NCBI GenBank assembly: GCA_947630705.1
Contig: CANRIK010000012.1
Span: 1 to 58,171, forward strand
Length of the DNA: 58,171 bases
Reading direction: 5' to 3'
DNA from: an uncultured Clostridia bacterium
GTDB taxonomy: Bacteria > Bacillota > Clostridia > Christensenellales > Borkfalkiaceae
In this document: one piece after another, positions 1 to 9,700 of the stretch
Numbering within the stretch: the stretch's first letter is position 1
How the letters are laid out: the number at the start of each line of letters is the position of its first letter
Notes under the pieces: generated by a model
What the model saw: only the letters and a program-made list of their open reading frames with translations
The model's database searches: none
Told to the model about the DNA's origin: nothing
Program-made: the position numbers and the translations under genes

Positions 1-39
1 TTTTTCAACTTACGCCTTTTTTGGCGCGGATGGAGGGAT
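1..39. repeat. Direct repeat copy 1: tRNA-Ser 3' end plus half terminator
   Basis: Bases 1-39 are identical to bases 141-179. The repeated unit contains, on the minus strand, the 3' half of the T arm, the acceptor 3' strand, the encoded CCA and the first arm of the tRNA terminator hairpin. The copy at 141-179 belongs to the intact tRNA-Ser; this one does not. The window edge cuts the copy, so its full extent is unknown. Confidence 0.9.
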
Positions 40-124
40 ATTGCCGTTTCCCACGGTGTGTGAGCCTCGGCAAAGCGTCGTCGCCTTGCTCCTCGCGTGA
101 ACCACGAGGTTCTTCACCCTCCAA
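21..124 (-). other. tRNA-Ser-derived structured element (possible small RNA or tRNA remnant)
   Basis: Read on the minus strand this segment lies just downstream of the tRNA-Ser terminator and ends in the same acceptor 3' strand and CCA as the tRNA, followed by the same terminator arm. It is not a normal tRNA. It can fold as a closed multi-branch structure: a 6-bp closing stem (117-122 with 32-37), an 8-bp hairpin with a 4-base loop (82-89 with 70-77), a 5-bp hairpin (105-109 with 91-95, or alternatively 108-112 with 99-103) and a 4-bp hairpin (53-56 with 44-47). No anticodon arm is recognisable. It could be a decayed tRNA, an attachment-site remnant or a real small RNA; I cannot tell which. 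Confidence 0.35.
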
Positions 125-160
125 ACAAAAAAGACGCAAGTTTTTCAACTTACGCCTTTT
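125..160 (-). terminator. Rho-independent terminator of tRNA-Ser
   Basis: A 12-bp stem (147-158 with 131-142, including G-U pairs) with a 4-base loop is followed on the minus strand by a run of six U. It begins two bases after the tRNA CCA end. Confidence 0.85.
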
Positions 161-161
161 T

Positions 162-252
162 TGGCGCGGATGGAGGGATTTGAACCCTCGCTACGGTTTC
201 CCGTACTACTCCCTTAGCAGGGGAGCCCCTTGAGCCACTTGGGTACGTCCGC
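162..252 (-). tRNA. tRNA-Ser (anticodon GCU), CCA encoded
   Basis: The minus strand folds as a class II tRNA: 7-base acceptor arms, a D arm closed by CCC/GGG, a 5-bp anticodon stem CTCCC/GGGAG around loop CTGCTAA (anticodon GCT, reading AGC/AGU), a long variable arm typical of serine, and a T arm GAGGG-TTCAAAT-CCCTC. The 3' CCA is encoded. One acceptor pair (position 6-67) is a C-A mismatch, which is unusual but leaves the other six pairs intact. It has its own promoter and terminator, so it is a single-gene transcription unit. Confidence 0.95.
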
Positions 253-268
253 TCAATGATACTTTGAT

Positions 269-297
269 AATATAGCATAAACGCGCGGCTTTGTCAA
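269..297 (-). promoter_or_regulatory. Promoter of tRNA-Ser
   Basis: On the minus strand TTGACA is followed after 17 bases by TATATT, ending 16 bases before the tRNA 5' end. This is an almost perfect sigma-A promoter. Confidence 0.85.
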
Positions 298-348
298 ACA
301 TAATTTAAAGTTTTGAAAAATTCCGTCGGGGAAATTTATTTGCAACGC

Positions 349-377
349 TTGCAAACACAACTCCCATATGCTAAAAT
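349..377 (+). promoter_or_regulatory. Promoter of the SGNH hydrolase gene
   Basis: TTGCAA and TAAAAT are separated by 17 bases. The start codon at 403 lies 25 bases downstream. Confidence 0.6.
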
Positions 378-402
378 GATATAGAAAGAGGCGGAAAAAG
401 TT

Positions 403-1011
403 ATGAGAATTGTATTTTTCGGCGACTCGATTACCGATTGCGGTCGCGACAGGAACGATATAAAATCGCTCGGCACGGGATATGTTAAGATCCTTTCCGA
501 CAAATTGAGACCTATTTATCCCGACATGGACATCGAACTTATCAACAAGGGAGTGACGGGCGACGAGGTGGCCGATTTGCTCGAACGCGTTCAGGGCGAC
601 GTTATTGACCTCAAACCCGACGCCGTCGTGATAATGATAGGCATAAACAACACTCTCCATAAGTTCAAGTACGGCACGGAGCCCGATTTTCATAAATTCA
701 AGGTCGATCTCACCGAACTTATCAAAAAGCTCAAACGTGCCGGAATAATCGTCATATTCCTCGAACCGTTCCTTCTTCCGGCGCCGGACAAACTGCGCAT
801 GAGAAAGGTGTTCGATCAGGAACTTGAAATAATCAACGAGGTCTGCCTTAAACTTTGCGACGAATTTGTCGCTTTTGACGAGATGTTCAACGGAGTGGCG
901 GTAAGCATACCCTATTCCGAATACTCCGTAGACGGAGTGCACCCCACGCACCGCGGCTCTCGGCTCATAGCCGATACTGCGATTAAAGCTATCCGTAAGC
1001 ATCTTCTTTGA
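403..1011 (+). CDS. SGNH/GDSL-family hydrolase (esterase/lipase)
   Basis: A 202-aa protein with the conserved blocks of the SGNH hydrolase family. The nucleophile block GDSIT lies at residues 7-11 (Ser9), the oxyanion GIN block at 80-82, and the catalytic Asp/His pair D177-x-x-H180 near the C terminus. The length is normal for a single-domain member. There is no signal peptide, so a cytoplasmic carbohydrate esterase, acyl esterase or thioesterase-like role is likely; the substrate cannot be read from the sequence. A purine-rich site (AAGAGGCGG) precedes the ATG. The gene is monocistronic, with its own promoter and a strong terminator. Confidence 0.88.
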   Translation: MRIVFFGDSITDCGRDRNDIKSLGTGYVKILSDKLRPIYPDMDIELINKGVTGDEVADLLERVQGDVIDLKPDAVVIMIGINNTLHKFKYGTEPDFHKFKVDLTELIKKLKRAGIIVIFLEPFLLPAPDKLRMRKVFDQELEIINEVCLKLCDEFVAFDEMFNGVAVSIPYSEYSVDGVHPTHRGSRLIADTAIKAIRKHLL

Positions 1012-1025
1012 TTTTTTGCGTATAC

Positions 1026-1057
1026 GCGCGACGGAAAATTTTCCGCCGCGCTTTTTT
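1026..1057 (+). terminator. Terminator after the SGNH hydrolase gene
   Basis: A near-symmetric GC-rich hairpin (GCGCG at 1026-1030 with CGCGC at 1047-1051, AT-rich centre) is followed by six T. Confidence 0.85.
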
Positions 1058-1293
1058 GTTGCGTTTTTTCCAAATCCCAAAAAACCGAACCCCGTTATGC
1101 ATTATAACCGCGTTTTAAAGGGATATTTCCAATCTTTTTGCGGCTGTTTTTAGTCGCGGCAACGGACATTATTTATTAAATTATTCATTGAATTATTCAA
1201 TTATTCAGAGAGCCTTTTTTGCCTTTCCGAAGAGAGGAGCGGACACTCTTGAAAATTTTCACGATAGTTAATGCCGCGAGCGGAAATTCGGTC

Positions 1294-1322
1294 TTTACAA
1301 TTAATATAGTGCGAAATATAAT
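1294..1322 (+). promoter_or_regulatory. Upstream promoter candidate of the surface-protease operon
   Basis: TTTACA and a perfect TATAAT are separated by 17 bases. It lies 90 bases upstream of a second candidate with the same orientation. Confidence 0.55.
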
Positions 1323-1383
1323 CTCCGGTTATGGAGCTATTTAAAACTATAATAGAAAATTCCGCCAAATGCATATAAAATAC

Positions 1384-1412
1384 TTGAATTTTTATCCGCG
1401 GCATTGTATAAT
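1384..1412 (+). promoter_or_regulatory. Proximal promoter candidate of the surface-protease operon
   Basis: TTGAAT and a perfect TATAAT are separated by 17 bases. Transcription from here would give a leader of about 165 bases before the ATG at 1584. Confidence 0.6.
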
Positions 1413-1583
1413 GTTTTAGTATCATTTAAAAATGGGCGCAGTATTTTCGGCGCGATATCCGTCTTAAAGTTTTTGATAATATGGATTAACGCCGCCCGAT
1501 TTGCATAGCAGCCTTTGCAAAATGTCTGCATGGCCGTTTATGCGGTTTAAAATCAATTATACAAATTTCAAGAGGAAATTGCC

Positions 1584-4500
1584 ATGAAAAAATTCTTGTT
1601 GACTATATTGACCGTTCTCCTGTTCGTCTGTCTGGGGTCCGCAGTCGCGTGCGCCGGCGACGGAGACGGAGAGGAATATTACACGCTGGTTTTCAAAAAG
1701 ACCAACGGAGTAACCTATGTCTGCGATGTTCCCAGCGGATGGGAAGTAAAGGGCGGCACAACGGTCGAATTCAGCATTTCCCTGTCCGATGACGCCACCG
1801 GCACAGCCGTTGTGTATGCCAATTCCGACGTACTCACGGCCGACGGAGAAGGAAAATATTCCGTAACCGTAAACGAAAATACCGTCGTAAGAGTAGACGG
1901 TATAACCGCAAAGGGCGACTACAACAAAATCATATTCGCTTCCGGTTCGGGAGTTTCGTACAATATCAGAAACGAAAATCTTTTGAGCGGAATGCTCGTT
2001 CGCATGGGCACGGTGGTTCGGTTCTCGATAGTTATCGGAGCGGATTATACGGGCACTCCCAGAGTGTATGCAAACTCGACCGAGCTCACGGCGACCGACG
2101 GCGTTTACTCGTTTGAGATGAACGAACCCACGACGGTCAGCGTGGACGGCATAACCAAGGTCATTGACGTCACTTATGTCTCCGCAGACACTCGCGTGAG
2201 ATATATCGACCAATCGGGCGATTTCATTACGACCGATACAGTCTCGCAGACCATAGCCGGCGACGTCGCAAAATTCAAAGTAAAAATAAGCGTCTACCAC
2301 GTTCAGTCAGGATACAGCGTGCTCGCCAATCAGACAATTCTGAATCCCGACAGCGAGGGCTACTATACGACCGAGCTTACGGACGATACCGAAATAAAGG
2401 TCACGGGACTTCAAGAGGAGACCAGCTTCCTCGAAAGATCGGACGGCGGTTCGGGCACGGAGCGCGATCCTTTCTTGCTCACGAGGCCCATCGACCTCTA
2501 TCAGATGGCAATGCAGATAAATTCCGGCTGGCACACGGACGGACTGTTCTATAACGGTCACTACAAGCTCGGCGCGGACATAGACCTCGACGGGGAGCAG
2601 CTCTACGTCATAGGCGACGGCACGGCCGATTCGGGCTACGCGTTTTTCAGCGGTACGTTCGACGGCGACGGCCACACCGTTTCGAATTACTATATAAGCG
2701 ACGAATGGGTGGAGCAGGAGAACTATCAGAGAGTAAAACTTACCAGCGTGGGATTTTTCGGCACGGTGACGAGCACTTCTGCATTCTCGCCGTCCATATA
2801 CAATCTCAATCTTGAAAATTTCAGAATCATTGCGGACGCTTCCGAATACAGTGCGGAGCTCTCCGTGGGCGGACTTATAGGCAACTCGTTCGGCGTATCC
2901 GTTGTCGGCTGTTCCTTACAGGGCACCATTGAGGTCACCGGAGGCGCAACGGGCTACGGCGCGTATGTCGGCGGAGTTATAGGACAACAGATTTCCGCAT
3001 ATTCGCCCACTTCCAATATCAACTATTTCTCAACCGTGCGCTCCACAACGAGCAACGTGAACATTAACTCCAACGGCGATAACTTCGTCTATGCGGCCGG
3101 CGGAATATCCGGTCTGCTTGCCGTCGGCGACGAGAGCCTCACCTCGTCGATAGTCAACTGCTATACCGAGGGCGATATCAACGGCTCGCTCAATGCCGGA
3201 GGTATCGTTGGATATGCCGGTCCGGCAACTTCCGTCGAAAACTGCTATTCAACGGGCGATATAACGGCGTACAGCCCCTTCGGCTCGGGCTCCGGCTATT
3301 CGGAAGAACTCTTCTATGCCAACGCCGGTGGAGTTGTGGGACGCGTCGGCTTTAATTCGGTTGTAAGCGGTTGCTTCTCCACGGGCGACCTGTTCGCCAG
3401 CTCCGCCGCCGCTTCGAGATTTGCAAAGACGGGTGCGGCAGTCGGAATGTGCGAGGAGGGAATATACCTTCAAGACGCTCACGCATATAAAGCTACGGTT
3501 TACGGTTGCCCCGATACCCAACCCGATTCAATCACGGAGACATATATAAGAGACACTATGCATTGGGACGAGGAGGATTGGACGTTCTCCGGCGGCAAAC
3601 CCACGATAAACACCTCTTCATCCTCGAAAACCTTCACGCTTACCTTCTCCGCCGATCCGGAGTTCGGAAGTGTGCCCGAACCCTTCGTAATTGACAGCGT
3701 ATACAGCAGTATGTCGAGATGGTATATGATGCCGCGCGACGGAATTGCCGAGTACGTGGACGGCACGGGAACTCTCCGCTCCTACGGATATTTCTTTGAC
3801 GCCGAAAAACATAACAGAATACCTCTGTCGTTCGTTCCGACGGGCAATATGACCGTTTATATAGGCTATGCCGATTACGGCGAAGTAGCCGGAACTTATT
3901 ATCTCGGCGAATCGGCCGACCTCGGCGCGAAACTCGACCTCGGCGCCGACGGCACTCTCGCTTATATCAACGGAGCTATATACCAGCAGTCGCTCTACAA
4001 CTACGACGGCCGGAATATCGTGCTTCTCGGCAGTTATCTCGGCGAACTTTCGCCCGTTCTTGACAGCATTTCCGACAGCAGATTAAAGGATTACTATCTC
4101 TCTTCCATGTACAACTTCGGCGCTACGGTTGCAGACGGCAAAATCTCCGTGACCGGCGGCTATGTACAGGAAATGGAATACCGTACACAGAGCGTCACTG
4201 ACACAAGCGGCAATCCCACCAGTCAGGAAGTGCTTGTGAATACGGGCGAAACTTTCAATCTCTTCGAGGCCGGCAGTCCCTTGACGGGGCTCGAAGCGGT
4301 GGAGGGCTTCAACTATACCGATTATTTCGACGGTTCTTCCACTATATATACTTTCAACGGTAACGGCACGGGCGTTCGCAAAACGGGAGAAAAGGTAACG
4401 AACTTCACGTATACGTTTGCAGACGCAAGCAACATAAAAATAAAATATTCGGGCGAAACGTCCGAAGTTAATGCAACTTACAGCGACGGCTATGTTACGC

Positions 4501-6758
4501 AAATAGACACCTCTGACGTAAATCCTTACGACGGTTTTACGGGCGTTTGGGAACTTCCCTTTGCCTATAACGTAACATACACCTTCGACGGTAAGAGCAA
4601 GAGCGGAACGGGAACTTGGACGCGCAAAGGATACGGCGAGATGGGCGAATCCAGCGGAACTTACACCGTGGACGCATCGGGAGTTCTTAAAGATAGCGGC
4701 AATGCCTTTGAGGCAAAAATAAATAACGGGCTTCTTGAAATCACTCCCTCCGGCCAAGAGAGCCGCGTATATTACAGGGGCGGCAGTCTTGTCGGCGAAT
4801 GGTATTACAGCCAGAGAACCCCGGGCTCCAACATGTCCGCAGTAACCATAAATCTTGTATTGAACGGCATAGATTCAAGCGGACTCGGCAAAGCGAAAGC
4901 GGAGTATGCCGCCGATAATCATTCGGTCGATTTGAGCTATCAGGCGGTCGAAAATGACGGAGAGTACACACTCTACTTCTATAACTCTTCAACGCAATTT
5001 GCCGTTCTCGCTTACAATACGACAAACAGAACTCTCTCCGGCACGTTGCAGGGCAGGAGCGCGCGCCTCACCGCGTACGACGGACTTCTCGGCACATGGA
5101 TTACTGACAATAATGATATAACCGACGTGCAATTCAACGGCAAGGGCTTCTACGACCTCGCTGGCGACTCCTCTATGGGAGCATTGGCGGTCAGGAGCGC
5201 CGTTTGGGTAAACGGCAAGAGCGCCGGAAAGTATACGCTCGACTACGCCACCATGAAGGGGCAGTTCAGCTATTCGGGTAAAACATATTCTATCGAATAC
5301 GACCCCGACAGCCTCGCAATTACAATAAAAGAAGGCACAAATACTATAAACCTTTACTCTCTCGACTTCTGGTATACTCACAAGCTGGGGAGCGAAGACG
5401 GCTATGTATACACCTTCGACGGCAGAGGAGAGCACTCAACGGGTAAAGTCGTGGCTTCGAACGGCACGCCGGCGGAGGAACGCCAATACACATATACGTA
5501 TGATTCGGCGTCGGGTGAGATAACGTTGATATCCACGGAGACGTCCTTGTATAAGGGCGGCAAGATAAGCAAGCAGAACAAAGAAGGCAAAGAGGTGTTC
5601 GTATTCGATGTGGACGAAGCCGCCGAAGATATAATACTCACATATTCAACGCCTTTTGAGGGGCAATGGATAATAGGCGGAGAAATGGGAGAGCTTCAAA
5701 TAGGCAAGGTATACGCCGACGGCAAAGCCACGGGAAGCTACAAATTCCACAACGACGCCGCCGCGCATAACGACGTGGAGTTCACCTACAATCTCGACGG
5801 CAATTATCTTACTTTCTCCTATGAAGAGCAGACATACTATGTAAACGCTCTCGGCACAAGGGACAATTACGAGCTCTCCGTAGGCCCCGAAAACAGCATT
5901 TCGGGCTCTTCAAACTCGATATGTATTCCGATGGATAAGGCCGATGACTATTTCGGCAAAGATTACAGCGTTTACAATGCCGAGACCAAGAGCGACAGCG
6001 GCGAAAAGCTCGTGTTCGACGGCCTCTCGGCTTCCGAGTTCGGCTATGGCACGGTAGTGCTTTACAGCGCAAGAAATACCGTTTCCGCGGCTTACGTATA
6101 CTCCGTAGACGCTCACGGATATCCTCTTATAACTTACGGATATTCACAGTACTGCATGATTCCTTGCGAAAAGGATGCGGATATCCCCTATACCGTATTA
6201 TATTATGTACACGACGCGGAAAATAATTACTATGCCATAGTGTATCCCGATGCGCTCTACAATGTAACGGTAAAGGACGCGGATAACAGCAGTATCACTT
6301 ATGAGTTCAACGGCGTAGGTCAAGTAATATGCCGCAATCCGGCCGCAAGCGGCGCCGTAAATTACACATATTCGGTGCTCCTTGCCGACAACGTGAAATA
6401 CAGGCATATTCTCCAATTCACCGACGCGGAAGATAAGGTTTACAGCGTAGTGCTCGACCAGAGCAGCGATTCTTCGGACGATTGGACTCTGAAAATAAGT
6501 GAAGCCGACGCCTACTTCGGCATAGCCGCAAAGGACGCGGATTCCGAAACCGCGGAGTTCCTGTTCGACGGAGCCGGCGGCGCGATAAGGCTCACTTCCA
6601 GCGCGGACGAAGTTACCGTTTACTACACTTATGAGCTTGTGTCGGCAGACGGCAACACCGTAACATTCACATTCAGGGAAGTTGAAACGGGAGCGGAATT
6701 TACCGCTGTTCTCGATATGAGCGGCGACCGTACGTTGAGACTTACCGAAAAGGCTTAA
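1584..6758 (+). CDS. Giant repeat-containing surface lipoprotein with GLUG motifs
   Basis: A 1,724-aa secreted lipoprotein. The N terminus has Lys-Lys, a hydrophobic core and a lipobox-like SAVAC (Cys23). Residues about 30-280 are three tandem modules of about 80 residues, each ending in a T-x-V-x-V-x-G-I/L motif. Residues about 300-690 contain GLUG-type repeats (A/V-G-G-x-x-G ... C-Y-S-T-G-D) expected to form a beta-helix; GLUG motifs are common in surface proteins. From about 920 to the end an F-D/N-G-x-G motif recurs roughly eight times (near 922, 998, 1181, 1275, 1475, 1572, 1659), suggesting repeated small beta-sheet domains. No catalytic motif is visible. It is the first gene of the operon; binding of a ligand or of the neighbouring protease's substrate is inference. 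Confidence 0.85.
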   Translation: MKKFLLTILTVLLFVCLGSAVACAGDGDGEEYYTLVFKKTNGVTYVCDVPSGWEVKGGTTVEFSISLSDDATGTAVVYANSDVLTADGEGKYSVTVNENTVVRVDGITAKGDYNKIIFASGSGVSYNIRNENLLSGMLVRMGTVVRFSIVIGADYTGTPRVYANSTELTATDGVYSFEMNEPTTVSVDGITKVIDVTYVSADTRVRYIDQSGDFITTDTVSQTIAGDVAKFKVKISVYHVQSGYSVLANQTILNPDSEGYYTTELTDDTEIKVTGLQEETSFLERSDGGSGTERDPFLLTRPIDLYQMAMQINSGWHTDGLFYNGHYKLGADIDLDGEQLYVIGDGTADSGYAFFSGTFDGDGHTVSNYYISDEWVEQENYQRVKLTSVGFFGTVTSTSAFSPSIYNLNLENFRIIADASEYSAELSVGGLIGNSFGVSVVGCSLQGTIEVTGGATGYGAYVGGVIGQQISAYSPTSNINYFSTVRSTTSNVNINSNGDNFVYAAGGISGLLAVGDESLTSSIVNCYTEGDINGSLNAGGIVGYAGPATSVENCYSTGDITAYSPFGSGSGYSEELFYANAGGVVGRVGFNSVVSGCFSTGDLFASSAAASRFAKTGAAVGMCEEGIYLQDAHAYKATVYGCPDTQPDSITETYIRDTMHWDEEDWTFSGGKPTINTSSSSKTFTLTFSADPEFGSVPEPFVIDSVYSSMSRWYMMPRDGIAEYVDGTGTLRSYGYFFDAEKHNRIPLSFVPTGNMTVYIGYADYGEVAGTYYLGESADLGAKLDLGADGTLAYINGAIYQQSLYNYDGRNIVLLGSYLGELSPVLDSISDSRLKDYYLSSMYNFGATVADGKISVTGGYVQEMEYRTQSVTDTSGNPTSQEVLVNTGETFNLFEAGSPLTGLEAVEGFNYTDYFDGSSTIYTFNGNGTGVRKTGEKVTNFTYTFADASNIKIKYSGETSEVNATYSDGYVTQIDTSDVNPYDGFTGVWELPFAYNVTYTFDGKSKSGTGTWTRKGYGEMGESSGTYTVDASGVLKDSGNAFEAKINNGLLEITPSGQESRVYYRGGSLVGEWYYSQRTPGSNMSAVTINLVLNGIDSSGLGKAKAEYAADNHSVDLSYQAVENDGEYTLYFYNSSTQFAVLAYNTTNRTLSGTLQGRSARLTAYDGLLGTWITDNNDITDVQFNGKGFYDLAGDSSMGALAVRSAVWVNGKSAGKYTLDYATMKGQFSYSGKTYSIEYDPDSLAITIKEGTNTINLYSLDFWYTHKLGSEDGYVYTFDGRGEHSTGKVVASNGTPAEERQYTYTYDSASGEITLISTETSLYKGGKISKQNKEGKEVFVFDVDEAAEDIILTYSTPFEGQWIIGGEMGELQIGKVYADGKATGSYKFHNDAAAHNDVEFTYNLDGNYLTFSYEEQTYYVNALGTRDNYELSVGPENSISGSSNSICIPMDKADDYFGKDYSVYNAETKSDSGEKLVFDGLSASEFGYGTVVLYSARNTVSAAYVYSVDAHGYPLITYGYSQYCMIPCEKDADIPYTVLYYVHDAENNYYAIVYPDALYNVTVKDADNSSITYEFNGVGQVICRNPAASGAVNYTYSVLLADNVKYRHILQFTDAEDKVYSVVLDQSSDSSDDWTLKISEADAYFGIAAKDADSETAEFLFDGAGGAIRLTSSADEVTVYYTYELVSADGNTVTFTFREVETGAEFTAVLDMSGDRTLRLTEKA

Positions 6759-6786
6759 CTTCGCACAAACGTAAATTGAGGTAAAT

Positions 6787-9700
6787 ATGAAATCAAACAC
6801 AAAAAGGATCACGATAGCGGCGCTTTCCATGACAATGGCGGTAGCCGTAGCGTCAAGCCAGATAATCTCATATGCGTATGCTCCCACGCTCGCCTACAAT
6901 TCCTCTTTCAGAACGGAGGAAGTTTCGGCGACAAAGGTCACGGATTCCGTAAACACGTCGTCCGTTGTCCGCGATAATTTGAGCGCAGACGTGGTTGATT
7001 ACGGCGAGGCGGAGGAAATCCGCAATATTTCCGGCGGAAATTCAACCGAAACGGTAATAGTAAGTCTCGATGTTCCGTCCGTGTTGGAGCGCAAATCCGA
7101 GGACGTAGACGTAGCCGAATATCTCGAAACGCAGGAGGGCAAGCTCGCCCTTCAATCGATAAGGGATTCGCAGAACGGTTTCTTGTCGTCGCTCGCAGCT
7201 TCCGGCGTGAATTATAAGGAAGTGGGCAGATATTCCACCGTGGCAAACGCCGTTGCGATTGAGGTAAATTTATCTCAATTCGGAAAGATTCGCTCGCTCT
7301 CCGGCGTGACTATGGCGGGAGTATCCAAGACATATTCGGCTCTCGCCGACCAGAGCGCGCAGGTAAACCCCAGCAACGTGTACGGCACGGGTATTTACGA
7401 CTCCTCCGAATATCTCGACCAATACGACGGTACGGGCGTGACGGTAGCCATTCTCGATACCGGTCTCGACTATACTCACGAGGCGTTCGCCAAAGTTCCC
7501 GATGAAGCCACTTTGGGCTTTGACCGTGACCATGTGGAGGGCAAGATTGACGAACTCTCGGCGAGCGTCACGACCCCCAATCTTACGATAGACGACGTAT
7601 ATCTCAGCGACAAGATTCCCTTTGCATACGACTACGCCGACAAGGACACCGACGTCTACCCCTCGTATGAACAGCACGGAACGCACGTGGCCGGCATTAT
7701 AGCCGGACAGGCAGATACCTATGTCGATAAAGACGGCCACGTTGTCGGCGGAAAGGACGACGGAAAAGACGATTTCTGCGGAGTCGCTCCCAACGCGCAG
7801 CTCGTAATATGCAAGGTTTTCACCGACGACCTCGACAGCGAAGACCTCGGCGGCGCCACCAGCGAAGATATAATGGCGGCTTTGAACGATTGCGTGACTC
7901 TCGGAGTTGACATAATAAACATGAGCCTCGGAACGACTTCGGGCTTTTCCAGCCGCGATATAGAAGGAGACGAGGAAGACAGACTTTTAAAAGAGGTTTA
8001 CACAAGCATAAAGGAAGAGGGCATAAGCCTCATTTCCGCCGCCGGAAACGAGTACAGCTCGGGCTCGGGCAGTGAATTCGGCACCAACCTTGCTTCCAAT
8101 CCCGATTCGGGAACGGTAGGTTCGCCCTCCACTTTCGTGGGCGCAATGTCCGTAGCTTCCATAAACGGTCAGAAAGCCAACTATATGTTGGGCAATCCCG
8201 ACGAGGACAGCGCATACGGCGACGTTCCGATATATTATACCGAATCCAACGATTCCAATGCCGTTCCCTTCAATTTTGCGGACGAACTTCTCGGCTCTGC
8301 GCAAAAGCAGACGTTCAGATATTTCGTAATCCCGGGCACGGGCTCTTTGGGCGACTACTCTTCGACTGTTTTGCGCGCCCTTAAAAACAAGGGCGACGAA
8401 AAGATACTCGTCCTTGTAAGAAGAGGAACTCTCGATTTCCAGCAGAAAGTCGAAAACGCACACACTGCCGGCGCGGACGGAATAATTATCTACGATAACG
8501 TTCCCGGCACCATAAGAATGTCTCTCGGCGATATCGAGCCGGAGAACCGCATACCGGCAGTATCCATAAACATGGACGCCGGCGCAAAGCTTACCGCCGA
8601 CCCCAACAACCCCAACAGATTGAGGACGGAGGGCAAAATAGAAATCAACAGGGAGTACACCGCCGGTCCCTTCATGAACGACTATTCTTCTTGGGGCGCA
8701 ACTCCCGACCTCAAACTCAAACCCGACATCACCTCGCACGGCGGCGAAATAACCTCCACGGTAGCCGGCGGTTACGAGCAAAAGAGCGGAACTTCCATGG
8801 CAACTCCCAACCTTGCCGGACTCATGGCCCTCGTAAAGGACTATCTCCGCGAGAAAAACCCCGGGATAGGCGCCAAAGCGCTTACGACTCTTACCAATCA
8901 GATTGTAATGAGTTCTGCTACTCTCGTCTATGACGAGGAGAAACTTCCCTATTCCCCCAGAAAGCAGGGCGCGGGTCTCGCAACGCTGGCAAATATATTC
9001 TCCACGGGCGCATATCTCTACACGGAAGAGGGAGTAAACGGCGGTACGGAGGATAACCGTCCCAAGATAGAGCTCTACGAAGACGAGCAAAAGACGGGCG
9101 TATACTCCTTCGCATTTAAAGTAAAGAATATCGACACAAAGCCTCTTTCGTTCAAGCTCGTTTCGAGATTTATGACCGAGACGATAGCTTCCGACGGCCT
9201 TGCCGTCGCCGAAGCCGCGCATATGCTTACGGATAATCCGGCACAGTTTACGGTAAGCGGAGCCGATAAAACAGGCGATATCATTACCGTGGAATCCAAT
9301 ACCGAAGCCACTGTAAGCGTAACGCTCACCCTTTCGGCGGCAGAAAAGAACTATATCGATTCCAACTTTGTGAACGGTATGTACGTAGAGGGCTTTATTT
9401 CCCTTGTCTCGCAGACGGACGGACAGTGCGATCTGAATCTTCCCTTCATGGGCTTCTACGGCGATTGGGAAGCGGCTCCCATGCTCGACTACAACGCATA
9501 TGAAATCGCAGCCATTGACGAGGATACGTCTTTGACCGAATCCGAAAAGCCGCACGAAAGCGTATTTGCCACACAACTCTATTCCACATATTATAATGGC
9601 AGATACGGCGTGCCCATGGGCAGTTTCGCCTACACGCAGGACGATTCCGACAGCGTAAAGAAGATATATCCCAGCGAGGAGCATTGCTCTGTTTCGCGCT

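Larger units (their letters stand above)
1058..1583 (+). other. Intergenic region upstream of the surface-protease operon
   Basis: About 525 bases of AT-rich sequence with no convincing coding potential; short open frames on the minus strand lack ribosome sites. The distal half holds two promoter candidates (1294-1322 and 1384-1412). The remaining leader of about 165 bases before the start codon contains no riboswitch that I recognise. A ribosome site AGAGGA lies at 1571-1576. Confidence 0.6.

Noticed and set aside
21-233. Open frame of 70 codons over the tRNA region
   Set aside because: It runs antisense through the tRNA-Ser and its terminator and has no ribosome site.
1201-1531. Two short minus-strand open frames upstream of the surface operon
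   Set aside because: No ribosome sites, no motif, and they overlap the promoter candidates of the plus-strand operon.
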